From NCBI GenBank assembly GCA_947589305.1, contig CANQAP010000009.1:1-64000 (forward strand): 64,000 nt of DNA. The letters run 5' to 3'. Of this stretch, positions 1-8,405 are shown in pieces. The notes below the pieces were generated by a model, which saw nothing but the letters and a program-made list of their open reading frames with translations, made no database searches and was not told the origin of the DNA. The stretch comes from an uncultured Lachnospiraceae bacterium. Its GTDB lineage: Bacteria; Bacillota; Clostridia; Lachnospirales; Lachnospiraceae. The position numbers and the translations under genes are program-made. How positions within the stretch are numbered: the stretch's first letter is position 1; the number at the start of each line of letters is the position of its first letter.

Positions 1-273
1 GTGGGTGCAGTATGGGTGCGTATTATGAATGATTACGGACATATCGATGATAAAACGCCTTCACTTGCCATATCGCTTTATGAGGAATATAGGAACTTGG
101 GAATAGGTACAGCACTTATGAAGACAATGCTACAAGTTCTGAAAAACCAAGGATATAAACAGACATCTCTATCTGTACAGAAAGCGAATTATGCGGTTAA
201 TATGTATCGAAAGCTGGGGTTTGAGACAGTAAAAGAAAATGAAGAAGAATATATAATGGTTTGTCGGTTGTAA
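1..273 (+). CDS. GNAT family N-acetyltransferase, 5'-truncated by window edge
   Basis: This is the C-terminal 90 residues of a GNAT-fold acetyltransferase, which would transfer an acetyl group from acetyl-CoA to an unknown amine. The acetyl-CoA pyrophosphate loop is visible as RNLGIGTAL (motif A, R/Q-x-x-G-x-G), followed by the helix and the usual C-terminal YRKLGF segment (motif B). The reading frame is open at base 1, so the true start lies upstream of the window; the GTG at base 1 is only where the window begins. It is one of several GNAT genes or fragments in the first 6 kb. The substrate cannot be told from sequence. Confidence 0.8.
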   Translation: MGAVWVRIMNDYGHIDDKTPSLAISLYEEYRNLGIGTALMKTMLQVLKNQGYKQTSLSVQKANYAVNMYRKLGFETVKENEEEYIMVCRL

Positions 274-556
274 CAGAAAAGGCATTATAGGTTCTTGATA
301 TTCTCAGCAAGAACGCATATAATTTGAAACAATATATTGTTATTATCTACAGTTACAGAGCGAGTGTTGTCAATGCCGATAACAAAATGATAACATTACC
401 CCACATAGGCAGGATAATATGGATGCGTCAAATGATTAAAAGAAATGAGAATATGACAAATAATAACATCTAAACAAAATTGATTAGCATTTATCGAGAT
501 TCGAATCCTCGGTACCTCATCATTTTATTTGATTTTTCCGAAAGGAAGATTACAAA
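274..556. other. Gene-poor stretch with decayed coding remnants
   Basis: No intact gene is visible here. Bases 312-440 resemble bases 3697-3826 over about 130 bp (shared islands AACGCATA, ATCTACAGT, ACAAAAT, ATATGGAT). In both copies one frame ends in a similar tail (STVTERVLSMPITK here, STVQRFLFATVITK there), so this looks like the end of a decayed gene from a family I do not recognise. Bases 494-521 carry a tRNA T-arm-like sequence. Confidence 0.4.
494..521 (+). other. tRNA 3'-end-like fragment (possible att scar)
   Basis: The sequence reads as a T-arm, CGAGA-TTCGAAT-CCTCG, with four of five stem pairs and a canonical TTCGAAT loop. It is followed by GTACCTC plus an A, which has the length of a tRNA 3' acceptor strand and discriminator base. 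No matching 5' acceptor strand, D-arm or anticodon arm lies upstream, and CCA is not encoded. It may be the remnant a tRNA-targeting integrase leaves at an attachment site, or it may be chance. Confidence 0.25.
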
Positions 557-1807
557 ATGTCGGATAATAATTTACATAGTATTATAAAATTACAGAATGA
601 CATAAAAGCATCAAAATGGCTATCTGTATTTTTTTTCTAAAGAAAAGCGTCAACAAATTAAAGGATTAGAGGTGAGTTTGTCGAATATGATTCGTTTGAT
701 TGAATCTTTTAATAAATACTTTTCCGACGTAGGATGGTGTGCATATGATTCAATGAATATGACTCTTATGGAAAACGCAGTTAAAGCATATGAAACGGAC
801 GGACGTGATGCTGGTGAACAGGTACTAATACAATACTATCAAACCGATGTAAAAGATAGTATTCATTTGTTGAAAAATAAAGCAAAATCCTTTAGGGAAC
901 GGTATGAATTAATTAAATGCGCATTTGATGATCATTTTGCTGAACGCTATTATGCAAGCATTCCTCTGTTTCTAATCATTATTGATGGTGCAGTAAATGA
1001 TTACACCAAAAGCAAAGGTTTTTTCGCAAATGGCACCGATGTTTCCGCGTGGGATTGTTTAGTGGGTTGTAGCGAGGACTGACAAAATTAAAGAATATAT
1101 TTAATTAGGGCAGAAATAAAACAAACCATGATGAAATCCAATTACCTTATCGTAATGGCATTTTGCATGGTCGAGATCTAAATTATGATAACAAGTACGT
1201 CTCTTGTAAATGTATATCTTTAATGTTTGCTTTAGCTGATTGGATGAATATGAAAGACAGCGAGGACGCTCGAAAGTTAAAATTCGAAAAAGAGTGTAAT
1301 CCGCCGCCTATTTCAGAGTCATTGGAAAAGATGAAGCAAAATGCTATTGATAGGCAAGCAATACAAAAATGGGTCAAGCGAGATATTAAAATCGGAGAAA
1401 CAATTTCAGCAGTACCAACAACCAAGGAATGCAAGGATTTTCCATATCTGTTGCCGCTAATTAGCGCTTTTGATGCTTGGGGTGCCAATAATTATGGTGC
1501 ATTATCTGTTTGGCTCAAAAATGTTTTTGCATATGAGCAATCTGACAAAAAACGTGCTGGAGAATGCAGGAAACTGTTTGAACATAAAAAATTGATCTCG
1601 TATGAATTGGAGGAAATAGAAGAACGTACTCTTGCGCTAACTAAAATAGTTGTATTAGTGAAATGGGAAAGCAATAACGTCGTTCATACCGAGTACTTTG
1701 AATTTGGCAGTTCATATCAACAAGAAGACGAAAATGTAGGATATCCATGGAAAAACAACGGGGCTTGGGTTCTGATACCTTGGAAAATACAAGGACTATA
1801 TAAATGA
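557..1807 (+). pseudogene. Frameshifted hypothetical protein gene (three pieces)
   Basis: Three pieces on the plus strand join into one broken gene. Piece one starts at ATG 557 (MSDNNLHSIIKLQND) and runs into a T8 homopolymer near 631-638; with one T fewer the frame continues as SVFFSKEKRQQIKGLE directly into piece two (about 640-1082). Piece two stops at 1082, and the next frame (GRNKTNHDEIQLPYRNGIL) leads into piece three (to 1807) containing HGRDLNYDNKYVS. An in-frame TAG near 1106 is a further lesion. The PYRNGxxHGRDL segment resembles a motif I associate with uncharacterised bacterial proteins; I do not know its function. There is no signal peptide or membrane segment. Multiple lesions argue for true decay rather than a single sequencing error. 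Confidence 0.55.
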
Positions 1808-1902
1808 AATTTTTGTAAGCTTTTGCTCAATTTGGGTAAAACAAATACTGCCAAGGGAAAGTCAGACGCCTAAAATGCTTTTTTGAGAAATTCTTCTATC
1901 AT

Positions 1903-2139
1903 ATGAATGAGTTCATAGTGGAAAAGGGATTTGTTAATCTTGATTTTATGGGCAACATGGAACATTCCATTGTGAAAACTCAAGGAGATAGAATTTATAT
2001 TGAAAAAGGGAATAAAACGAAGCTTTGGGATGTGAAATATTTTACATTTGAACCGTACATAGCATTTCCAGCTTCAAAGTATGGTTATACGAAAGAGAAT
2101 TTTTATGACTTTGACAAAAACGGACGGATGGATCTTTAA
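1903..2139 (+). CDS. Small hypothetical protein, possibly a gene fragment
   Basis: A 78-residue open frame of unknown function. No signal peptide or transmembrane segment is present; the composition is soluble and rich in aromatic residues (YFTFEPYIAF). No convincing ribosome binding site precedes the ATG at 1903, and it sits between a pseudogene and truncated GNAT genes, so it may be the remaining end of a longer gene. I do not recognise the family. Confidence 0.35.
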   Translation: MNEFIVEKGFVNLDFMGNMEHSIVKTQGDRIYIEKGNKTKLWDVKYFTFEPYIAFPASKYGYTKENFYDFDKNGRMDL

Positions 2140-2151
2140 GATTTAGATTGG

Positions 2152-2604
2152 ATGGACACCAAAATGATTAGAGAAGCGAACCAAAATGATTTAGATGAAA
2201 TATTACAGCTTTATCTGTATCTTCATGAAAAAAGCATACCGAAAGATTCACAACAGTTAAAAAACACATGGAACAATATTATAAATGATGTTAATTATCA
2301 CCTTATTGTTTGTGAGATTGATGGCAAGATCGTGGCTTCCTGTGTATGTGTGATTATTCCAAACCTCACAAGAAATGTTCGTCCATATGCCTTTGTTGAA
2401 AATGTTGTTACACATAGGGAGTATCGAAAGAAAGGATACGCTACGGCTTGTTTAAATTTCGCTATGAAAATCGCAGAAGAGAATTACTGCTACAAAATAA
2501 TGTTGCTTACAGGCTCAAAGGAAGAAAGTACATTAAATTTTTATCGAAATGCCGGATATAACAGCTCGGATAAGACGGCGTTTATTCAGTGGATTGATAT
2601 GTAA
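2152..2604 (+). CDS. GNAT family N-acetyltransferase
   Basis: A complete-looking GNAT protein of about 150 residues, predicted to acetylate a small amine or protein N-terminus using acetyl-CoA in the cytoplasm. The core beta-4 strand and CoA loop read FVENVVTHREYRKKGYAT, matching motif A (V-x-x-x-x-R-x-x-G-x-A). The C-terminal motif B is LNFYRNAGY. Either ATG 2152 or ATG 2164 could be the start; the second removes four residues and begins at MIREANQ, the usual GNAT beginning, and no strong ribosome binding site decides between them. It lies within a run of GNAT genes and fragments. Substrate unknown. Confidence 0.75.
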   Translation: MDTKMIREANQNDLDEILQLYLYLHEKSIPKDSQQLKNTWNNIINDVNYHLIVCEIDGKIVASCVCVIIPNLTRNVRPYAFVENVVTHREYRKKGYATACLNFAMKIAEENYCYKIMLLTGSKEESTLNFYRNAGYNSSDKTAFIQWIDM

Positions 2605-2620
2605 AATATGGTGAAAAATT

Positions 2621-2893
2621 ATGATATATGAATTAGCAAAACCGGAAGATTTACAGGCTGTATACAATGTAGTGCAGAATACAATAAAAACAATATATCC
2701 GAAGTATTATCCAATGGAAGTAGTCGATTTTTTCTGCGAGCATCATAGCGAGGATGCCATAGCAAGAGATATTAAAAATGGTTATGTAAGTGTGCCAACT
2801 GTACTAGAGAACGGAAGAATAAAACTTTCTGAACAATGGCAATGGACAAGTGGAGATTATTCTCAGGGAGAGTCTGTGTTAGTTGAGGTATAG
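2621..2893 (+). pseudogene. Truncated GNAT with an unrelated tail
   Basis: The first 55 or so residues (MIYELAKPEDLQAVYNVVQ, then FFCEHHSEDAIARDIKNGYV) are the N-terminal half of a GNAT acetyltransferase. The acetyl-CoA-binding loop and the rest of the fold are missing. The remaining 35 residues (from about SVPTVLENGRIKL) do not look like a GNAT and read like the tail of another protein, suggesting an internal deletion or recombination that fused two remnants. Without motif A it cannot be an active acetyltransferase. It overlaps the 5' region of the next GNAT remnant. Confidence 0.55.
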
Positions 2894-2894
2894 G

Positions 2895-3233
2895 ATGTTA
2901 GAAAGATTTGAATATAAAAGAGCAACAATGAGAGATATTGATGAATTGGTAAGAACAAGAATCATTGTCCTTCGTGCAGCAAATAAGCTGTCAGATGATG
3001 AGGATATGTCAGTTGTGGAGGAGGAATCATATTCATATTATAGGCGTGCGTTGAAAATTGGTGAGCATATTGCATATTTGGTGTATGATAACGGAAAGTT
3101 TATCGGAGCAGGAGGGGTGAGTTTTTATCAGGTTATGCCAACCTACCACAATTCAACTGGTAAAAAAGCTTACATTATGAATATGTATACGGCACCGGAA
3201 TATCGAAGACAAATAATGGATTTTCACGGATAA
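2895..3233 (+). pseudogene. C-terminally truncated GNAT acetyltransferase
   Basis: Begins at ATG 2895 (MLERFEYKRATMRDIDELV), just downstream of TGAGGTATAGG, which can serve as ribosome binding site. The N-terminal half and the start of motif A (MNMYTAPEYRRQ) are present, but the frame then ends in IMDFHG, so the G-x-G/A part of the CoA loop and the following helix are lost. The intact gene at 5445-5894 is a distant paralog that keeps the same MYTxxEYRRQ stretch and continues with GIAKELL, which shows where this copy breaks. Probably non-functional. Confidence 0.6.
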
Positions 3234-3916
3234 AAGAAGTATTAAAATGTTGATTAAAATCAATTATATAATTTTTTTTAACCAGTGGCTGATACAGGCA
3301 CAACAACAGCAAAGGAAACAACAGTATCAGCCACTTGCGTTTTCCGAATGTTGTGCAGTATTGGCGGAACATATGTAAATAAAAATGTAAATCGGCTATA
3401 AACAGTGTAGCTAATTATGAAGCATAAAAATATCTTTCTAAAAAACTGTAACATGTCACAACTTTTTGTAGAAGATCTTCAGTGGGTACAATAGTTTTAT
3501 AAATAATTATTGTACTGTTTGCGGTATACAGTTCTGTTTATTTTTTGGTATTATTCAATGAAGAGAACTTTTGGATGATCTTTTCTGAAAATATACAAAC
3601 AGAGGAAACGGGGTGATAGAATATTTGGTTTTGGTAGGTTACAGATACTTATTTAAACTGACAAATTGTACTAACCCTCTTGTATTTCTAAATGAAAACG
3701 CATACAATACTCTTGCCACAATAAATACCATATCTACAGTGCAACGATTCCTGTTTGCAACGGTGATCACAAAATAACAACACGGAGTCGAATAGGTTAG
3801 ATCATATGGATACAACAAATAATCAAACGACGCACAGATACAACAGATAACAATTTCTATTCAGAATTGTTTAGTATCGGTCGATTTATTTATACCATAT
3901 CAAGGGGTGATAAATA
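3234..3916. other. Intergenic region with inverted repeat and gene remnants
   Basis: No convincing complete gene. A perfect 12-bp inverted repeat (AGTGGCTGATAC at 3284-3295, GTATCAGCCACT at 3324-3335) encloses 28 bp but lacks a T-run, so it is not an obvious terminator. A 43-codon plus-strand frame from ATG 3247, rich in Gln, spans it. Bases 3697-3826 are the second copy of the diverged repeat also found at 312-440. An AGGGGTG ribosome binding site at 3903-3909 precedes the next gene. Confidence 0.4.
3284..3335. repeat. 12-bp inverted repeat, 28-bp loop
   Basis: AGTGGCTGATAC and its exact reverse complement GTATCAGCCACT, separated by a CA-rich 28-bp segment. No uridine tract follows on either strand, so a terminator role is unsupported. 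Function unknown. Confidence 0.6.
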
Positions 3917-4999
3917 ATGGACTTAAATCAAAGAATAGCATGGATAGATGTTGCAAAATTTTTGGGCATATTTGCTATTTATCTAGGGCATTTCAATGTG
4001 CAGGCGGGAAAAGCTTATCTTTTCGTGTTTTCTTTTCATGTGCCGCTATTTTTCTTTCTGTCAGGTTGCGTCGCTTCATTACGAGAGGAGGAACTCCCCC
4101 TTAAAAACTATGTTGTAAGAAAGCTTAAATCCATTTTGATCCCATACTATATATTCATGATTTTGTCTACGATCCTCTATGTAATTGTGACAGATAGCGG
4201 TTTGGTGAATACTGCGCATATATTATTCGACGGAATTATAAAGGGGGCTGTTAGAAATTCTTTTTTTGCAATCTCTTTGTGGTTTTTAACTTGCCTTTTC
4301 CTGATGGAAATTTTTATCGCGTGTTTGGGAAAAATCATGAATCGGTATGCTGTGTTTTTGGTGTGTGTTCTGTTGCATATCATCTTCTTAGTATTTCTGA
4401 AACAGTCTTATCCATCGCTTTGGTATAATATAGATAGTGTAGCAAACTATGCAATTTATTATTCGATCGGTTATTGTGCATTTCCGGCAATTAACAGGTT
4501 TTTTTCTCTAAACAGTGAGAAAAAGAAAATCATATTTTCCTTGACGGGATTTTTGGCGTTTGCTTATTCTGCGTTAGTTTATGGAGGACATAGTCCAGTT
4601 TCATGGGTTTCTGATCTCATGTTTACTAACACTGGGCTTCTCAGTGCAAAAATGATCAACGATTTCTTAAGCGTTGTTGGCGTGCTGATCACAATTTATT
4701 TGGTTTTAGTGGTAGCACGTCTGTTTGCCAATATTACATTTTTTCAAGAAATTGGATCAAATACATTGTATCTATGTGGTAATGAATATATTATCAAGGC
4801 GCTGGTGAGTTACTTTGTAGGCATATTTGGGATTAATATTTCATTCCCTAATCCATTCTCTGCCTATATATATACATTTGTACTGCTAGTGCTTTGTAAT
4901 AGGTATTTGGTTCCTCTTGAGAAACCACTCCTTCAGTGTGTGACGGCTAAAATGGAAAGAATCGGACATTTGATACAAAGAAGAAAATTGACAGTTTGA
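3917..4999 (+). CDS. Acyltransferase-3 family integral membrane protein
   Basis: A 360-residue multipass protein of the acyltransferase-3 (OatA/NodX-like) family, which moves acyl groups, usually acetyl, onto cell-surface or secreted polysaccharides. The N-terminus has the family signature: RIAWIDVAKFLGIFAIYLGH, with the conserved catalytic-type His in the first membrane helix, then FSFHVPLFFFLSG, the second conserved motif. About ten hydrophobic segments span the rest. The start is ATG 3917, preceded by AGGGGTG at 3903-3909. There is no C-terminal SGNH domain, so it is the short form. It stands alone between decayed stretches; the acceptor is unknown. Confidence 0.85.
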   Translation: MDLNQRIAWIDVAKFLGIFAIYLGHFNVQAGKAYLFVFSFHVPLFFFLSGCVASLREEELPLKNYVVRKLKSILIPYYIFMILSTILYVIVTDSGLVNTAHILFDGIIKGAVRNSFFAISLWFLTCLFLMEIFIACLGKIMNRYAVFLVCVLLHIIFLVFLKQSYPSLWYNIDSVANYAIYYSIGYCAFPAINRFFSLNSEKKKIIFSLTGFLAFAYSALVYGGHSPVSWVSDLMFTNTGLLSAKMINDFLSVVGVLITIYLVLVVARLFANITFFQEIGSNTLYLCGNEYIIKALVSYFVGIFGINISFPNPFSAYIYTFVLLVLCNRYLVPLEKPLLQCVTAKMERIGHLIQRRKLTV

Positions 5000-5444
5000 T
5001 TCTCCGTAATCCGAACTGGGAAAACCGGCATTTCCGGTTGGCAGGTATTGTGTCAGCATAGTAGGTTTCAATGAAGCAACATTCAGAAAATATATCGAAG
5101 ATCAGGAAAAGCATGATATCATGCAGGATAAACTCAACGTAAGGCAAATGAATTCCTCTTTTAGGGTTGAGTCGGAGTAGTAAAACACTTTTTTGGGGAA
5201 TCAGTTACTTTTATGATACTTAAAATGGTTTATCCCGTTAATGTTGAGGATACACCATAGTTATAATGGGAAGAATTTGAGCAAGAATATACAAGAACGT
5301 ATAACCAGAATAAGGAAGGGCGGAAGAACATGAAAGTGCCGCTTATGACTTATATTGCAATACGGGGAAAAGAGATTCTATGTGCAGACAGCGGATGGTA
5401 ATGGGGTGTTAACATTAAAGGGTGTTTGAAAAGGGTTTATTACA
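5000..5444. other. Gene-poor stretch with a possible transposase tail remnant
   Basis: No intact gene. From about 5062 to 5180 one plus-strand frame reads VGFNEATFRKYIEDQEKHD and ends at a TAG; this recalls the C-terminal tail of IS200/IS605-type transposases, but the rest of the gene is absent and the match is from memory only. The remainder is AT-rich sequence with no visible promoter or RNA. Confidence 0.25.
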
Positions 5445-5894
5445 ATGATTACTTATAAAAGATTGACCGAAAAGGAATTGGATGTTTTTATAAAAATGAG
5501 AATTGATCAGTTGCGGGAAGAAGGCGCAAAGGAGGATACCGACTTAAGACCGGCACTGAGAGACTATTATGACCGCCATATGAAAGATGGCACTTTCGTA
5601 TCTTGGATTGCATTGGACGGAGAAAGGATCATCGGGACAAGCGGTATGTCATTCGTAGAAAAACCGCCTTACTTTGGCTGCCCGAGCGGTAAACTAGGGT
5701 TATTATCCAGTATGTATACGAACAAAGAATACAGGCGACAGGGCATTGCCAAAGAACTGCTTTCCCGAGTAGTGGAAGAAGCACGGAAATATGGATGCGG
5801 AACAATCCAGATCACAGCATCGGATATGGGAGTTTTACTATATACGGATTTTGGATTTGTAAAGAACAATAATTTTATGCAGTTTAAGTTATGA
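5445..5894 (+). CDS. GNAT family N-acetyltransferase
   Basis: A complete 149-residue GNAT protein. Motif A is intact: SSMYTNKEYRRQGIAKELL carries the R-R-Q-G-I-A CoA loop. Motif B is LLYTDFGF. It is the full-length relative of the truncated gene at 2895-3233. Start ATG 5445; the ribosome binding site is weak (AAAGGGTG upstream at a suboptimal distance). Substrate unknown. It is closely followed by a phosphatase gene on the same strand. Confidence 0.82.
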   Translation: MITYKRLTEKELDVFIKMRIDQLREEGAKEDTDLRPALRDYYDRHMKDGTFVSWIALDGERIIGTSGMSFVEKPPYFGCPSGKLGLLSSMYTNKEYRRQGIAKELLSRVVEEARKYGCGTIQITASDMGVLLYTDFGFVKNNNFMQFKL

Positions 5895-5939
5895 AAGAGA
5901 AAATGCAATCACGGGAACGATAGGACAAAACATTGGGAG

Positions 5940-6686
5940 GTGGTTGAAATAGCAAGCTATGTGATGTCTGATATTCATGGTGAGTATGACATGTTTGTGG
6001 AGTTGTTAGAAAAGATTCAATTCAAGGCAAATGACACGCTATACATTCTCGGGGATATCCTTGACAGAGGTCCACATCCGATCAAGACGATATTAAAACT
6101 AATGGAAATGCCCAATGTCATATGTCTGGCAGGAAACCATGAGCTGATGGCGATAGAGTGTCTTGCTTTTCTCATGCAGGAAATTACGGAACAGTCGGTA
6201 GAGGCTGTCGATGAAAAAATGCTGGATAATCTCATGATGTGGCAATTCAACGGAAGTAAGTCTACGTTAGATGAATTTTATACGCTGGATCGTGAAACGC
6301 AATATGCGGTCATAGAGTTTATGAAAGAATTTCTGATCTACGAGGAAGTGACGATCGCCGGGCATGATTACCTGTTAGTGCATGCAGGTCTCGGCGGGTT
6401 TTATCCGGGAAAGCGTATGGAAGAGTATTCCGTAAAAGAATTGATATGGGATAGGGCGAGATATGATATCCAATACGATTCGGATGTCTATGTTGTGACC
6501 GGGCATACTCCAACGCAGGAAATCAGTGGCAACCGCAAACCGGGATATATTTTCCGGAAAAATCATCATATAGTCGTGGATTGTGGCTGCTATAGACCGG
6601 ATGGAAGACTGGCGGCTCTATGCTTAGATACGGGAGAAGAATTCTATTCATCAAATCATACGATGACGAGCGGTACTGATGGATAG
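5940..6686 (+). CDS. PPP-family metallophosphatase (Ser/Thr phosphatase/ApaH-like)
   Basis: A 248-residue calcineurin-like metallophosphatase of the PPP/ApaH type. The metal-binding motifs appear in order: SDIHGEYD (D-x-H), GDILDRGP (G-D-x-x-D-R-G), GNHE, a later LLVHAG and TGHTP. Such enzymes dephosphorylate phosphoproteins or hydrolyse diadenosine polyphosphates; which applies here cannot be decided. The start is uncertain: the frame has GTG at 5940, but the GGGAGG ribosome binding site at 5935-5940 overlaps it, so a nearby non-ATG codon may be used. The SDIHG motif sits near residue 11, so little can be missing. It is cytoplasmic, with no membrane segment. Confidence 0.85.
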   Translation: MVEIASYVMSDIHGEYDMFVELLEKIQFKANDTLYILGDILDRGPHPIKTILKLMEMPNVICLAGNHELMAIECLAFLMQEITEQSVEAVDEKMLDNLMMWQFNGSKSTLDEFYTLDRETQYAVIEFMKEFLIYEEVTIAGHDYLLVHAGLGGFYPGKRMEEYSVKELIWDRARYDIQYDSDVYVVTGHTPTQEISGNRKPGYIFRKNHHIVVDCGCYRPDGRLAALCLDTGEEFYSSNHTMTSGTDG

Positions 6687-6741
6687 AAAAGATAGCAGCA
6701 TTACGTTTTCGGATACGTATTGCCAGCAGAGGGCTGTAGTA

Positions 6742-6770
6742 TTGACAATTTTCGTTACAAGAGGTATGAT
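6742..6770 (+). promoter_or_regulatory. Sigma-A promoter for the polysaccharide deacetylase gene
   Basis: TTGACA at 6742-6747, a 17-bp spacer and TATGAT at 6765-6770, about 90 bp upstream of the deacetylase start. The -35 is a perfect consensus. Confidence 0.65.
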
Positions 6771-6859
6771 TTTTCATATTGTTTCCCTTTTATTTATATA
6801 TAAAATAACAAAAAAGAATCGGGATAATATCGCATGGGAAAAACAGCGGATTAGGAGAA

Positions 6860-7822
6860 ATGAACGTGGGCGGAAAGTTATTTATTGTAATGTATCACTA
6901 TATACGTGATTTGATACATAGCAGGTATCCTGAGATCAAAGGTTTGGATGTCCGCCTGTTTCGACAGCAACTGGAATTTTTTAAGGAGAATTTCACGGTT
7001 GTCAGTATGGAACAAGTGATTGAAGCGGTAAAAGGAAAAGCAGTTCTTCCGGATCAGGCGCTTTTACTGACTTTTGATGATGGTTACATGGATCATTATA
7101 CGTACGCGTTGCCTTTATTAGAGGAGTTTGGTTTTCAAGGAGCGTTTTTTATCTCCGGGAAGGTGTTAGAGACTCATTCCCTGTTGGATGTAAATAAAAT
7201 TCATTATATTCTTGCCAGCACCGATATTCAAAGTTTGGTGTCAGATTTAAAAGAGAAAATGGATGATTATCGGGGAAGGGAGTATGATTATCCGTCAACG
7301 GCACAGTTATGGAATGAATATGCTGTAGACGGGCGGTATGATGGCAAAGAGACTGTTTTTTGTAAACGCATGCTACAGACAGTGTTGCCGGAACCACTCC
7401 GCGCCCAGATCTCGAGTGATCTTTTCAAAAAGTATGTTGGCATAACGGAAGAAAAACTGGCTTATGAGTTGTACATGACTCCGGAACAGTTGAAAACGAT
7501 GCAAAGGCATGGTATGTATATCGGGATTCATGGATATGATCATTATTGGCTTGGGAACCTCACGACGGAACAGATGAAGGAAGATATTTCAAAAGCTCTT
7601 GAGATCATGGATGGTTTCATAGATCGCACGGAATGGGTCATGAACTATCCATATGGAAGCTACAATCGTGATGTGCTGGATTTTGTTCAGAAGCAAGGAG
7701 CAATCGTTGGGTTGACAACAGAAGTCCGTCTGGCGGATTTAGATGAAGATCCTGCGCTCTGTCTGCCACGATTTGATTGTAATGATTTTCCGCCAAAGAG
7801 CAAAAAGTATATGAGACAATAA
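6860..7822 (+). CDS. Polysaccharide deacetylase (NodB homology domain)
   Basis: A 320-residue carbohydrate esterase family 4 protein, predicted to remove N-acetyl groups from a surface polysaccharide or peptidoglycan sugar. The NodB metal site is present: TFDDGY at residues 71-76 (catalytic and metal Asp 73/74) and the HGYDH histidine pair in motif 2. MNYPYGSYN corresponds to motif 3. No signal peptide is seen at the N-terminus (MNVGGKLFIVMYHYI), which is unusual for a wall enzyme and suggests either cytoplasmic action on lipid-linked sugars or non-classical localisation. ATG 6860 is preceded by a TTAGGAG ribosome binding site. A consensus promoter lies at 6742-6770. It is followed by a LuxC-like remnant. 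Confidence 0.85.
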   Translation: MNVGGKLFIVMYHYIRDLIHSRYPEIKGLDVRLFRQQLEFFKENFTVVSMEQVIEAVKGKAVLPDQALLLTFDDGYMDHYTYALPLLEEFGFQGAFFISGKVLETHSLLDVNKIHYILASTDIQSLVSDLKEKMDDYRGREYDYPSTAQLWNEYAVDGRYDGKETVFCKRMLQTVLPEPLRAQISSDLFKKYVGITEEKLAYELYMTPEQLKTMQRHGMYIGIHGYDHYWLGNLTTEQMKEDISKALEIMDGFIDRTEWVMNYPYGSYNRDVLDFVQKQGAIVGLTTEVRLADLDEDPALCLPRFDCNDFPPKSKKYMRQ

Positions 7823-8247
7823 ATGGATGGAATGGGGATTGGTTATGATTCGATATGCAACATAGCTGATGTGTATCGCATCATGAAATTCGCAGGAGGG
7901 AGAAAACGTATATGTTGTGGCAAGGTAAGAAGATTCTTTGAACAGTATTACCGGAGAATGATCTGCACGATATGGGTCGGTATTATCCCTTGCAGGATAC
8001 TTTTCTTGAGATGACCACTAGGAATTCTGGCTGCAAAGATATCATTCAAATCCGTGATCTGTGCGATGATAAACGCTGCCAGACCATAGGATATATAGGC
8101 GATAAAGATATGTTTACGCAGTTAATCCTGTCAGGGGTGAAAGGCGTAGACCGTATTGTGCCACTGGGAAAAACTATGGATTTTGATCTTATATGGGATG
8201 GATATGATCTTACGAATATGTTGACGAGGATCGTCGATTTTGTGTAA
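7823..8247 (+). pseudogene. Remnant of LuxC-like acyl-CoA reductase (C-terminus)
   Basis: Bases 7972-8247 encode the last about 90 residues of an acyl-CoA reductase of the LuxC type: GRYYPLQDTFLEMTTRNSG, then a segment with SGVKGVDRIVPLGKTMDF, close to the usual end of the family. Upstream, in the same frame, VLPENDLHDMG is recognisable but is preceded by an in-frame TGA, and the nucleotide-binding and catalytic Cys regions are absent. The intact gene would make an aldehyde from an acyl-CoA or acyl thioester. This copy is a 5'-deleted remnant. Its position after the deacetylase suggests a former surface-lipid or polysaccharide cluster. Confidence 0.6.
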
Positions 8248-8405
8248 GAACTGACAGTATAGCAGCTTCCCTATTTCGGACCTTGTGATCTTGCACGTTG
8301 GCAAGCGTTTGTAAATATCTATCATAAATATCATAAGGCAGGATAGTGCCAAAATTTGTTTGGATGTATGATAGGTTTATAGAAAAATAAAATATGGAGG
8401 AAAAT

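Noticed and set aside
6679..6909. A 76-residue plus-strand frame before the polysaccharide deacetylase
   Set aside because: It contains the deacetylase promoter, has no ribosome binding site and overlaps the real gene start.
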